DNA from: an uncultured Acidobacteriaceae bacterium
GTDB taxonomy: Bacteria > Acidobacteriota > Terriglobia > Terriglobales > Acidobacteriaceae
Direction: 5' to 3'
Length of the DNA: 64,000 nt
Assembly (NCBI GenBank): GCA_903842065.1
Contig: CAIMKZ010000048.1
Coordinates: forward strand, 1-64,000
Shown piece by piece: positions 35,742-44,289 of the stretch; the stretch's first letter is position 1, and each line of letters opens with the position of its first letter. The notes beneath the pieces are model-generated. The model saw only the letters and a list, made by a program, of their open reading frames with translations. It did not search any database and was not told where the DNA came from. A program made the position numbers and the translations under genes.

Positions 35742-37106
35742 ATGAGTTTAGAGGCTGGTTCGACACAAGTCATGGATGTTCGGGTGCCCGTGGCCGCTCG
35801 CATCAACAGGTTGCCGATTACGGGATTTCATCGGCGCATGATGTGGGTGCTGGGGTTCGTCTTCTTCTTCGATCAGGGCGACATCAACACGCTGGCTTTT
35901 GCATCGCCGGCGATTATGAAGTTCTGGAACATCCCGGTGCAGACGATTGCGCTGTTCAACTCCGCCACGTTTGCGGGGATGCTTGTGGGCTCGGTGATGG
36001 GCGGGATAATTTCCGACCGCATCGGGCGTAAGCGTGCTTTGATCGGCACGACGATCTTTTTTGCCAGCTTCTCGTTGCTGAATGGCTTTGCCTGGGACAC
36101 GGCAAGTTTGCTTGTGACGCGGCTGCTGACGGGCCTGGGCATCTCTGCGATGACGGTGGTGGGCATTGCGTACATCAGCGAGATCTATCCGGCAAAGAAG
36201 CGAGGCAGCTTTCAGGGCTGGGTGATGACGTTTGGCCTGGCCGGTGTGCCGTGCACGGCGATGGTGGCGCGGATCGTGGTTCCGCTGGCGCCGTGGGGCT
36301 GGCGGTTGATCTTTGTGTGGGGTGCGCTGGGGCTGCTGTTTCCGCTGATCTCGGGGGTCATTGAAGAGTCGCCGCGGTGGTTTGAGAATCATGGGCGGCT
36401 GGCAGAGGCCGATGCGGTTATGGACCGGATTGAGGCGAAGGTGCGCGCCGAGGCGGGCGAGCTGCCGCCGATTGAGCCGCTGGAGGTTGTGGCAACACCG
36501 GGCCGGGGGAATTTTGCGGATCTGTTCGGGCGAGCCTGCTTGCCGCGCACGGCGACGCTGGTGTGTACGTGGGTCTGCCTGACGCTGGGCTTCTTTGGAT
36601 TTACGAGCTGGGTGCCGACGCTGCTGGTGGCGCACGGGTTCTCGCTGGTTCACTCGTTGACGTGGATGACAACGATGACGGTGGCGGCGATGCCGGGAGC
36701 GGCTCTGGCTGGGTTGTTCAGCGATCGCTGGGACCGTAAGTGGAGCATCGCCGTGGTTGCGCTGCTGATCGCGATCTGCGGCATCTTTTATGGAGCGACC
36801 TTCCGCATCGGGTTTATCGTCTTCTTCGGTTTTCTGGTGGAGATGTTTCTGCATACTTCGATGCCGCTCACATATGCGTACACGGCCGAGTCGTTCCCGT
36901 CGGGGATTAGGAACTCAGGGACCGGCATTGCATATGGCGCGGGACGGCTGGCCAATATCTTCGGGCCGCTGGTGATTGCGTTTATCTTCACGCACTATGG
37001 GTATAAGAGCGTGTTTGCTTACATTGCGGCGCTGTGGGTGATGGTGGCGCTGATTGTGGGGATGTTTGGATTGCGAAGCAAGAGTCTGGTGGAGAAGGCG
37101 ATATGA
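35742..37106 (+). CDS. MFS transporter, organic/aromatic-acid symporter-like
   Basis: A 454-residue protein with about twelve membrane helices. MFS motif A is GGIISDRIGRKRALI after helix 2, and the matching loop after helix 8 is GLFSDRWDRKWS. The segments FDQGDINTLAFASPAIM and VVGIAYISEIYPAKKRGSFQGWVMTF, with PRWFENHGRLAEADAVMDRIEAKV, place it near the sugar/aromatic-acid porter group. It is a proton-coupled uptake carrier of unknown substrate. Its stop overlaps the next gene by four bases (ATGA), so its substrate is probably linked to that DUF6282 enzyme. Confidence 0.88.
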   Translation: MSLEAGSTQVMDVRVPVAARINRLPITGFHRRMMWVLGFVFFFDQGDINTLAFASPAIMKFWNIPVQTIALFNSATFAGMLVGSVMGGIISDRIGRKRALIGTTIFFASFSLLNGFAWDTASLLVTRLLTGLGISAMTVVGIAYISEIYPAKKRGSFQGWVMTFGLAGVPCTAMVARIVVPLAPWGWRLIFVWGALGLLFPLISGVIEESPRWFENHGRLAEADAVMDRIEAKVRAEAGELPPIEPLEVVATPGRGNFADLFGRACLPRTATLVCTWVCLTLGFFGFTSWVPTLLVAHGFSLVHSLTWMTTMTVAAMPGAALAGLFSDRWDRKWSIAVVALLIAICGIFYGATFRIGFIVFFGFLVEMFLHTSMPLTYAYTAESFPSGIRNSGTGIAYGAGRLANIFGPLVIAFIFTHYGYKSVFAYIAALWVMVALIVGMFGLRSKSLVEKAI

Positions 37107-38017
37107 GTTCAGGTGCAGAGATTGTTGTAACCGAGCAGGCGTGGAAGGCGATTGAAGGCGGATACGATCTGCATGTACACGCCGCTCCCGATGTGGTTCC
37201 GCGGCGGATTGACGATGTGGGGCTGGCGCGAGAGTTTCTGGCGCATGGACTGCGCGGGTTCGCGCTGAAGTCGCACTACGTTCCGACGCAGGAGCGGGCG
37301 GCAACGGTGGCGAAGGCGGTTCCCGGCGTGGACGTGCTGGGAACGATTACGCTGAACCACAGCGTTGGGGGGCTGAATCCGGTGGCGCTTGAAGTTGCAG
37401 GGCGAGGCGGATGCAGGCTGGTGTGGATGCCGACCGTGGACGCGGCCAACGAGACGGCGGGGCGGTCACTGGACACGAAGAAGCTGCCGTTTTGGGCGGG
37501 GATTCAGCGGGATCTGGCGGCGCTCGGTATCTCACCGCCGCCGATCACTGTACTGGACGAGAAAGGCAAGCTGACGAAAACGGCGTTGCAGTGCATTGAG
37601 ATTATTGCGCGGCACGACATGATTCTGACCACCGGACATCTGGGCAGGCACGAGATTTTTGCGATGGTGCGAGCCGCGCGGGAGATGGGAGCGAAGCGGC
37701 TGGTTGTGACGCACGCGGAGTTTCCTTCACAGAGTTTGACACCGGACGAGCAGCGCGAACTTGCAGAGATGGGCGCGGTGATTGAGCACTGCTTTACGAC
37801 GATGTATACGGGCAAGGCGAGCTGGGAGGCTGCGTATGCGGGCATTCGCGCCGCGGGATACGAGCGGACGCTGATCTCGACCGATCTTGGTCAGACGATC
37901 AATCCCGGCGTGGCTGAGGGGTTTGCGATGTTTGCTCAGAAGCTGCTGGATGCGGGGTTCAGCGTGGCAGAGGTGCATCGCATGGCTGCGGAGAACCCGG
38001 GGGCGCTGGCGCTCTGA
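37103..38017 (+). CDS. DUF6282 family protein (amidohydrolase-like)
   Basis: I start at the ATG at 37103, which overlaps the MFS stop by four bases, giving 304 residues. The N-terminal metal-binding motif GYDLHVHAAPDVVPRRIDDVGLAREFLAHGLRGFALKSHYVPTQERA is the DUF6282 pattern, resembling the HxH start of amidohydrolases. A second set of histidines follows in TTGHLGRHEIFAMVRAAREMGAKRLVVTHAEFP, and a late Asp in TLISTDLGQTINPG. The set is consistent with a TIM-barrel metal hydrolase. The reaction is unknown. A terminator lies 92 bases downstream. Confidence 0.82.
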   Translation: MSSGAEIVVTEQAWKAIEGGYDLHVHAAPDVVPRRIDDVGLAREFLAHGLRGFALKSHYVPTQERAATVAKAVPGVDVLGTITLNHSVGGLNPVALEVAGRGGCRLVWMPTVDAANETAGRSLDTKKLPFWAGIQRDLAALGISPPPITVLDEKGKLTKTALQCIEIIARHDMILTTGHLGRHEIFAMVRAAREMGAKRLVVTHAEFPSQSLTPDEQRELAEMGAVIEHCFTTMYTGKASWEAAYAGIRAAGYERTLISTDLGQTINPGVAEGFAMFAQKLLDAGFSVAEVHRMAAENPGALAL

Positions 38018-38108
38018 GGGGCGAAGGGCGCGGAGAAGTCGCCGAGCGCGGGTTTGATTTGCGCGGCGGTGGGATTTATCCTTCACTTCCGGATGTTTTT
38101 TCGAAGAC

Positions 38109-38141
38109 GGCTCCTCTGTATTTTGCAGGGGAGCCTGTTTT
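38109..38141 (+). terminator. Intrinsic terminator after the MFS-DUF6282 pair
   Basis: Stem GGCTCCTCTG / CAGGGGAGCC (one G-T pair) around TATTTTG is followed by TGTTTTCTTG. It separates this pair from deoC. Confidence 0.75.
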
Positions 38142-38184
38142 CTTGAGGATTCAAGCGAGTTTCCCCCTCGCGGAGAGATGAGAT

Positions 38185-39213
38185 ATGGCGGTTCAACCAA
38201 GAACTTCGAATAATGCATCGGCGCATGTGGTGCGGACGATTCCGGTGGTGCTGAACGGGCGGGCGCTGGAACCCAACCGCGGCATGTCGTTGAATCTGGA
38301 CTGGATTGACCAGGTGCGTGTGAACACGAGCGCAGTGGAGCGGCGTGCGGCGACGTATCCGGCGCGGCGGAGTGTGAAGAAGGAAAATCAGGCGGCGTGG
38401 CTGCTGCGGGCGATCGCCTGCATCGACCTGACGACGCTGAGCGGCGACGACACGGCCGACCGCGTGCGGCGGTTGTGCGCGAAAGCGCGGAATCCGATTG
38501 AGCGGCACATTGTTGAGGGATTGGGGATCGAAGAGCTGCATCTGACGACAGGCGCGGTGTGCGTCTACCACGCGTTTATTGAGACTGCGGTGAAGGCGCT
38601 TGAAGGTTCGGGGATTCCGGTGGCGGCGGTTTCAACAGGGTTTCCGGCGGGGCTTTCGCCTTTGACTGAGCGTATCGCCGAGGTGAAGCGCAGCGTGGAG
38701 GCGGGGGCGAGCGAGATCGATATCGTGATCAAGCGTGCGCATGTGTTCAACGGCGACTGGCAGGCGCTGTATGACGAGATTGCTACATTCAAGGCTGCCT
38801 GCGGCAAGGCGCACTTGAAGGCGATTCTGGGCACCGGCGACCTGATGACGCTGCGTAATGTGGCGCGGGCGAGCTGGGTGGCGATGATGGCCGGGGCAGA
38901 CTTCATCAAGACATCGACGGGCAAGGAAGCGGTGAATGCTACGCTGCCGGTTTCGATCACGATGGTGCGGTGCATTCGCGAGTATGCCGAGCGGACGGGG
39001 ATGGCGGTGGGCTTCAAGCCGGCGGGGGGAATTCGCACGGCGAAGCAATCGACCGACTGGCTGGCGATGATGAAGGACGAGCTGGGAAGGCCGTGGCTGG
39101 AGCCGTCGCTGTTCCGGATTGGCGCGAGTGGATTGCTCAATGATATTGAGCGACAGTTGGAGCATCATTTGACGGGGCGGTACTCGGCGGGGTATCGGCA
39201 TCCGGTTGCGTGA
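38185..39213 (+). CDS. deoC: Deoxyribose-phosphate aldolase, long form
   Basis: A 342-residue DeoC. The first 75 residues are an extension seen in the longer, eukaryote-like DERA group. The barrel follows: CIDLTTLSGDDTADRVRRLCAKA, VCVYHAFIETAV, STGFPAGLSPLTERIAEVKRSVEAGASEIDIVIKR, LKAILGTGDL, the Schiff-base Lys in FIKTSTGKEAVNATL, and GFKPAGGIRT. It splits deoxyribose-5-phosphate into acetaldehyde and glyceraldehyde-3-phosphate. The aldehyde dehydrogenase 174 bases downstream would suit disposal of the acetaldehyde. Confidence 0.94.
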   Translation: MAVQPRTSNNASAHVVRTIPVVLNGRALEPNRGMSLNLDWIDQVRVNTSAVERRAATYPARRSVKKENQAAWLLRAIACIDLTTLSGDDTADRVRRLCAKARNPIERHIVEGLGIEELHLTTGAVCVYHAFIETAVKALEGSGIPVAAVSTGFPAGLSPLTERIAEVKRSVEAGASEIDIVIKRAHVFNGDWQALYDEIATFKAACGKAHLKAILGTGDLMTLRNVARASWVAMMAGADFIKTSTGKEAVNATLPVSITMVRCIREYAERTGMAVGFKPAGGIRTAKQSTDWLAMMKDELGRPWLEPSLFRIGASGLLNDIERQLEHHLTGRYSAGYRHPVA

Positions 39214-39222
39214 GGTTCGTGC

Positions 39223-39251
39223 TTTCCCAGGTCTCAACAGCGAGACCTGGC
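39223..39251 (+). repeat. REP-like palindromic element, copy 7 (tail missing)
   Basis: Stem CCCAGGTCTC / GAGACCTGG around AACAGC; the usual GGGCACCCA tail is absent, so the copy is truncated. Confidence 0.75.
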
Positions 39252-39296
39252 ATCTATTTTTATGGTTAGTTGAAAGCGGCTGGTTAGGTGTGTAGG

Positions 39297-39345
39297 CTCC
39301 CACCCTAGCCGCAAAAACAAAGACGCGGCGAGGGTGGGGCACCCA
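39297..39345 (+). repeat. REP-like palindromic element, copy 8 (divergent stem)
   Basis: A different stem, CCACCCTAGCCGC / GCGGCGAGGGTGG, around an A-rich loop, with the family tail GGGCACCCA kept. Confidence 0.7.
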
Positions 39346-39387
39346 AGGTCGTGCAGCAGCAAGGCAAGGGATTGAGAAGGAGACGCT

Positions 39388-41775
39388 GTGAGCATAGCGG
39401 AAAGGTTTTTCACGATGGAGTATGGCGCTTCGCCGGAGGATCCGAAGGAAGTGATCGAGTGGCTCGATCGGCATCAGCGCAAGTTTCAGGAGTTCATTGG
39501 CGGAGCGTGGGTTGCGCCGGCGTCGGGTAAGTATATGAAGACATCTGATCCGGCGACGGGCGAGGTGCTGGCCGAGGTGGCGCAGGGCGACAAGGCCGAC
39601 GTGGATGCGGCGGTTGCCGCAGCGCGCAAGGCTCAGCCAGCGTGGGCGGCTCTTGGTGGACATGAGCGGGCGCGGTATCTCTATGCTCTTGCGCGGCAGG
39701 TGCAGAAGCACTCGCGGAGGCTGGCGGTGCTGGAGACGATGGACAACGGTAAGCCGATCCGCGAGAGCCGGGACATCGATATTCCGCTGGTGGCGAGGCA
39801 CTTTTATCATCACGCCGGATGGGCGCAGTTGCTCGACGAGGAGTTTCCCAACTACACGGCGTGCGGCGTTGTGGGGCAGGTGATTCCGTGGAACTTTCCG
39901 CTGCTGATGTTTGCGTGGAAGGTGGCACCGGCGCTGGCTGCGGGAAATACGGTGGTGATTAAGCCGGCCAGTTACACACCATTGACGGCGCTGGCGTTTG
40001 CGGAACTGGCGATGGAAGTTGGCCTGCCGCCGGGCGTGCTGAACGTGCTGACCTGCGACGGAAAGAGCGGTCAGGCGCTCTGCGAGCATCCGGACGTCGA
40101 CAAGGTTGCGTTCACGGGATCGACTGAGATCGGACGCGTGATTCGCAAGGCGACGGCGAACTCGGCGAAGAAGCTTTCGCTGGAGTTGGGCGGCAAGAGC
40201 CCGTTTATTGTCTTTGACGATGCGGATCTGGACTCGGCGGTTGAAGGACTTGTGGATGCGATCTGGTTCAACCAGGGTCAGGTGTGCTGCGCGGGTTCGC
40301 GGCTGCTGGTGCAGGAGCGCGTTGCTGAGACACTTTACGCGAAGCTACGCACACGCATGGAGACGCTAAGAGTGGGTTCGCCGCTCGATAAGTCGATCGA
40401 CATTGGAGCGGTTGTTTCACCGGCGCAGCTTGAGACGATCAGGAAGATGGTTGCTACAGGTGTCGAAGAGGGTGCCGAGTGCTGGCAGCCGAAGAGCGCT
40501 GTGCCTGCGAAGGGGTGCTACTATCCGCCGACGCTGCTGACGAACGTGACTCCGGTATCGACGGTGGTGCAGCAGGAGATCTTTGGGCCGGTGCTGGTTG
40601 CGATGACCTTTCGCACGCCGGCAGAGGCCGTGGAGCTGGCGAATAACACGGTGTATGGGCTGGCGGCGAGCATCTGGAGCGAGAACATCAACGTGGCGCT
40701 CGACGTGGCCGCGCAGGTGAAGGCAGGCGTGGTGTGGGTGAACTCGACCAACCAGTTCGATGCGGCGTGCGGGTTCGGCGGCTATCGCGAGTCGGGCTAC
40801 GGGCGCGAGGGCGGACGAGAGGGAATGCTCGAGTACCTGAAGCCGAAGTGGCTGGGCGGTTTGCCGGCGGCTGCGAAGAAGGCTGCGAAGATGGCCGCGC
40901 CGGACGAGGCGCAGGGATTCACGCCGGCTGGCGCGGGTATCGACCGGACGGTGAAGTTGTACATCGGCGGCAAGCAGGCGCGGCCGGACTCGGGCTACTC
41001 GGTGCCGTTGTATGGGCTGCAAGGCGAGTTGCTGGGCGAGTCGCCGCTGGGCAGCCGCAAGGACATTCGCAACGCGGTTGAGGCGGCACGCGGTGCAACG
41101 GGTTGGGCGAAGGCTACGGCGCACAATCGCGCGCAGGTTCTCTACTACTTTGCCGAGAACATGATTCAGCGCAAGGCGGAGATTGCGGGGCGGCTGGCGA
41201 GGGCCGTGGGTGCGGATCAGGCTGTTGCCGAGGTCGAGTTTGCTATCCGTCGCGCGTTCAGCTATGCGGCGTGGGCCGATAAGTATGAGGGCGTGGTGCA
41301 TCATCCGCCGGGACGCAACATCACGATTGCAATGCCGGAGCCGGTGGGCGCGATTGGAATCGTCGCGCCGAGCGAGGCTCCGCTGCTGGGATTGCTCTCG
41401 CTGGTGTTGCCGGCTATTGCTATAGGCAACAGCGTGGTGGCGGTGCCGTCAGAGAAGTATCCGCTGATTATGGGCGATGTGTATCAACTGCTCGATACGA
41501 GCGATGTGCCGGCGGGCGTGGTGAATCTGGTTTCGGGCCGGCCCGCGGAGCTGCTGAAGACGCTGGCCGAGCACGACGGCATCGACGCCATCTGGTGCTT
41601 CCGCTCGGACGAGGAGGCGGAGTTCGCGCGCAATGCTTCGGTTGGGAATATGAAGCAGGTTTGGACCAACGACGGGCACGTCTACGATTGGTTCCATGCG
41701 ACGCAGGCTGAGGGGCGGTGGTTCCTGCAACACGCGACGCAGGTGAAGAATATCTGGGTGCCGTACGGGGAGTAG
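39388..41775 (+). CDS. ALDH16-like protein with two aldehyde dehydrogenase domains
   Basis: A 795-residue protein. Residues about 30-500 are a full ALDH: the PWNFPLLMFAWKVAPALAAGNTVVIKPA cofactor region, ELGGKSPFIVFDDADLD with the general-base Glu, and FNQGQVCCAGSR with the catalytic Cys at residue 300. Residues about 525-795 are a second ALDH-like domain (KATAHNRAQVLYYFAENMIQRKAEI; SEAPLLGLLSLVLPAIAIGNSVVAVPSEKYPL). It lacks an equivalent catalytic Cys segment. This one-active, one-inactive layout is that of the ALDH16 family. Placed after deoC, it plausibly oxidises acetaldehyde. The reading frame is continuous. Confidence 0.9.
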   Translation: MSIAERFFTMEYGASPEDPKEVIEWLDRHQRKFQEFIGGAWVAPASGKYMKTSDPATGEVLAEVAQGDKADVDAAVAAARKAQPAWAALGGHERARYLYALARQVQKHSRRLAVLETMDNGKPIRESRDIDIPLVARHFYHHAGWAQLLDEEFPNYTACGVVGQVIPWNFPLLMFAWKVAPALAAGNTVVIKPASYTPLTALAFAELAMEVGLPPGVLNVLTCDGKSGQALCEHPDVDKVAFTGSTEIGRVIRKATANSAKKLSLELGGKSPFIVFDDADLDSAVEGLVDAIWFNQGQVCCAGSRLLVQERVAETLYAKLRTRMETLRVGSPLDKSIDIGAVVSPAQLETIRKMVATGVEEGAECWQPKSAVPAKGCYYPPTLLTNVTPVSTVVQQEIFGPVLVAMTFRTPAEAVELANNTVYGLAASIWSENINVALDVAAQVKAGVVWVNSTNQFDAACGFGGYRESGYGREGGREGMLEYLKPKWLGGLPAAAKKAAKMAAPDEAQGFTPAGAGIDRTVKLYIGGKQARPDSGYSVPLYGLQGELLGESPLGSRKDIRNAVEAARGATGWAKATAHNRAQVLYYFAENMIQRKAEIAGRLARAVGADQAVAEVEFAIRRAFSYAAWADKYEGVVHHPPGRNITIAMPEPVGAIGIVAPSEAPLLGLLSLVLPAIAIGNSVVAVPSEKYPLIMGDVYQLLDTSDVPAGVVNLVSGRPAELLKTLAEHDGIDAIWCFRSDEEAEFARNASVGNMKQVWTNDGHVYDWFHATQAEGRWFLQHATQVKNIWVPYGE

Positions 41776-41789
41776 GAGAGAGTGTTGTG

Positions 41790-41828
41790 GTTTCCCGGGT
41801 ATGAAAATCCAGACCTGGGGCACCCAGT
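41790..41828 (+). repeat. REP-like palindromic element, copy 9
   Basis: Imperfect stem CCGGGTATG / CAGACCTGG around AAAATC, with the tail GGGCACCCAG and the TGGTTGGTT flank. Confidence 0.78.
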
Positions 41829-41880
41829 ATTGTGGTTGGTTTAGAAGAGACTGATTGAGAGTTGTACTATCGCGCCCACG

Positions 41881-43311
41881 CTATTTGCCTATACAAAAGC
41901 TAGCGAAGATCAAGTTCAAGATATCGTCGGGTGTGGTCTGGCCGGTGAGTGAGTCCAAGGCCCAGAGCGCGCGGTAGAGGTCGATCAGGATCATCTCGTG
42001 GGGGATGGAATCGGAGTTGGCCTTTGCTGCGTCAGCTAGTGCGGCTAGTGCTGTGACGATGGCCTGATGCTGGCGGAGGTTGGTTAACATTCCCGGCTCG
42101 GATGCTGCGCCGCCGGTGGCGAGGGCTACGATTTTTTCGCGCAGGGTGGGGATGCCTTCGCCGGTTATGGCCGAGGTTGAGAGAGTAGTTGGCGAGTTGC
42201 CTTGCATTGTGATCCCGGAATCAGGTGAGCCATCGACAGTGCTTTCCCAGGTGCCCAAAGGCGAGGCACCTGGGGCAGCCATGTCTGTGGCGGCGCCTTC
42301 CACCAGGTCGCACTTGTTGCGCGCGACGATTGCGGGGCGGCCTTGTACTGCGGCGAGGAGGCGGTGTTCTTCTTCGTTGAGAGTTTGTGTTGCGTCGAGG
42401 ACGATGAGGACTATGGCGGCGTCGGCGAGGGCCTCGCGGCTGCGATGGATGCCGATCTTTTCAACTTCCTCAATTCCTTCGCGCAGGCCGGCGGTGTCGA
42501 CGAGTTGGATAGGGATGCCGTCGATGGCGATGCGCTCGGTTACGAGGTCGCGGGTGGTGCCGGGGGTGGCGGTGACTATGGCGCGGTCGCGTTCTACAAG
42601 ACAGTTGAAGAGCGAGCTTTTTCCTGCGTTGGGGCGGCCGACGATGGCGAGGGTGAGGCCGTCGTGCACGATGTGTCCGCGAGCGTAGGATGCTTCAAGC
42701 GCCGTGAGCGCGGGTGAAAGCTCGGTGATGCGGCGCGCGATCTCCTGCTGGGGCGTGATGTCGATGTCGTCTTCTGCGAAGTCGATGCCGGCCTCGAGTA
42801 GGGCGACGAGATCCATTAAATCCTGTTTGACGGGCCCGACGCGATGGCTCAATGCGCCGCCGAGCTGGCTGGCGGCCTGGCGGGCCTGGGTGAGCGTGTG
42901 AGCCTCAATGAGGTCGCGCACGGCCTCGGCCTGGGTGAGGTCGAGGCGGCCGGAGAGAAAAGCGCGCTGCGTAAACTCGCCCGGCTCTGCGATGCGCGCG
43001 CCGTGTGCGATGGCGCGGCGCAGGAGGAAGTCGAGGACAACCGGCGAGCCGTGGGCGGCGATCTCGACAACGTCTTCCGATGTGTAAGAGTGCGGCGCGG
43101 CGAAGAAGGTGACAACGGCTTCGTCGATCTGGACGGAGTCTTCGTCGAGGACGGATGCGAGGCGGGCGCGGCTGGGTTCGAGGGGGTTGCGAAGTTCGAC
43201 GAGTTGCGCGGCGATGGAAGCGGCTTGGGGGCCGCTAAGTCGCACGATGCCGATGCCTCCGCGACCGGGCGGGGTAGAGATGGCGGCGATGGTGTCGGTG
43301 GTGGTGCTCAT
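41881..43311 (-). CDS. mnmE: tRNA modification GTPase MnmE with an inserted segment
   Basis: A 476-residue MnmE: the N-terminal folate-binding domain ([24 protein letters not shown]), G1 GRPNAGKSS starting at residue 225, G2 region TPGTTRD, G3 [14 protein letters not shown]4 NKCD (332-335), G5 TSAITGEGI, and the terminal FASFCIGK zinc motif. With MnmG it modifies wobble uridines of tRNA. Between G4 and G5 there are 43 residues where E. coli has about 20. The extra piece (about 340-372, including [11 protein letters not shown]) is encoded by a REP-like element, copy 10. The frame stays open. Confidence 0.96.
   Translation of the reverse strand: MSTTTDTIAAISTPPGRGGIGIVRLSGPQAASIAAQLVELRNPLEPSRARLASVLDEDSVQIDEAVVTFFAAPHSYTSEDVVEIAAHGSPVVLDFLLRRAIAHGARIAEPGEFTQRAFLSGRLDLTQAEAVRDLIEAHTLTQARQAASQLGGALSHRVGPVKQDLMDLVALLEAGIDFAEDDIDITPQQEIARRITELSPALTALEASYARGHIVHDGLTLAIVGRPNAGKSSLFNCLVERDRAIVTATPGTTRDLVTERIAIDGIPIQLVDTAGLREGIEEVEKIGIHRSREALADAAIVLIVLDATQTLNEEEHRLLAAVQGRPAIVARNKCDLVEGAATDMAAPGASPLGTWESTVDGSPDSGITMQGNSPTTLSTSAITGEGIPTLREKIVALATGGAASEPGMLTNLRQHQAIVTALAALADAAKANSDSIPHEMILIDLYRALWALDSLTGQTTPDDILNLIFASFCIGK
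42243..42281 (+). repeat. REP-like palindromic element, copy 10, inside mnmE
   Basis: Perfect stem CCAGGTGCC / GGCACCTGG around CAAAGGCGA, then GGGCAGCCATG. It is nearly identical to copy 3 at 29292. It lies within the mnmE coding frame, antisense to the gene. Confidence 0.87.
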
Positions 43312-43338
43312 GGTTCTCAGGTCCAGTGTAGAGGCTCG

Positions 43339-44235
43339 CTAGCGGGCGGCGCGGATGGCGTCGGCGATGCGGGCGGCTTCGACGGCAGGGCGGACGGAGT
43401 GGACGCGGACGATGGAGGCTCCGTTGAGGATGGCGGCGGTGAGGGCTGCCAGGCCGGCGTTCTCGCGGGCATCGACTGGGGCGGGGAGGCCTGTGTGCAG
43501 CGGGGCGAGGGTTTGGCCGAGGAAGGATTTGCGGCTGAGACCTGCGAAGAGCGGGCGGCCGAGGGAGAGCAGTTTGGACTGGCGGGCGAGGAGCGCGTAG
43601 TTTTCGTCGAGGCGCTTGCCGAAGCCGTAGCCGGGGTCGAGGACGATGGATTCGGGGTTTACTCCGGCCTGGGTTGCGGTGGAGAGGCTGTGGCTGAGGC
43701 CATCGCGGACGAGGGAGAGCAGCGCATCGGATTCAAGCTGCGATTGCGAGAGCCACTCGTCGGGGCGGCCGCGGGTGTGGGAGAGGATGAGGCCTGCACC
43801 GGTTTCTGCGCAAACGCGGGCGATGTCGGGGTTCCAGGCGAGGCCGCTGGCGTCGTTGACGATCTCGGCTCCGGCGGCGAGCGCGGCGCGGGCGGTTTCG
43901 GACTTATAGGTGTCGACGGAGACCACCGCTGCGGGTCGGGCTTTGAGGAGGGCTTCGAGGACGGGCAGGAGGCGGGACTGCTCTGCCTGGGCGGTGACGA
44001 GTGCATCGGGGCCGCCGGCGTGGGAGCCGGGGCGGGTACTCTCGGCTCCGAGGTCGAGGATGTCTGCGCCTTCATCGAGGCATTGCAGGCAGCGGGCTAC
44101 CGCGGCTTCGGTGGATTGGAAGGCGCCGCCGTCAGAGAAGGAGTCTGGCGTGATGTTGACGACGGCACAGATGCAGGTGCGGTGGCCCAGCTCGAGCGAG
44201 CAGGTGCGCAGACGCCATGTGGCCGTTGTGGGCAT
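43339..44235 (-). CDS. folP: Dihydropteroate synthase
   Basis: A 298-residue DHPS. Signatures are [15 protein letters not shown] (pterin site), [10 protein letters not shown] (pABA/sulfonamide loop), [70 protein letters not shown], and the terminal RVHSV. It joins pABA to dihydropterin pyrophosphate in folate synthesis. It lies 28 bases beyond mnmE on the same strand and upstream of it in transcription order, so the two may be cotranscribed. Confidence 0.96.
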   Translation of the reverse strand: MPTTATWRLRTCSLELGHRTCICAVVNITPDSFSDGGAFQSTEAAVARCLQCLDEGADILDLGAESTRPGSHAGGPDALVTAQAEQSRLLPVLEALLKARPAAVVSVDTYKSETARAALAAGAEIVNDASGLAWNPDIARVCAETGAGLILSHTRGRPDEWLSQSQLESDALLSLVRDGLSHSLSTATQAGVNPESIVLDPGYGFGKRLDENYALLARQSKLLSLGRPLFAGLSRKSFLGQTLAPLHTGLPAPVDARENAGLAALTAAILNGASIVRVHSVRPAVEAARIADAIRAAR

Positions 44236-44289
44236 CGAGCCTCCTCTTCGATGTTACGACGGCTTGCGAGGCCTGCTACACTTCGGGGC

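Noticed and set aside
39388..41775. A frameshift fusion of two separate aldehyde dehydrogenase genes.
   Set aside because: The frame is continuous, the linker is short, and the active-inactive two-domain layout is that of the ALDH16 family.
42844..44289. A long plus-strand open frame running without a stop into dacB, giving a potential 1000-residue protein.
   Set aside because: It is antisense to mnmE and folP, its translation is low-complexity Gly/Ala/Val/Asp with no domain, and a proper signal-peptide start for dacB exists at 44290.
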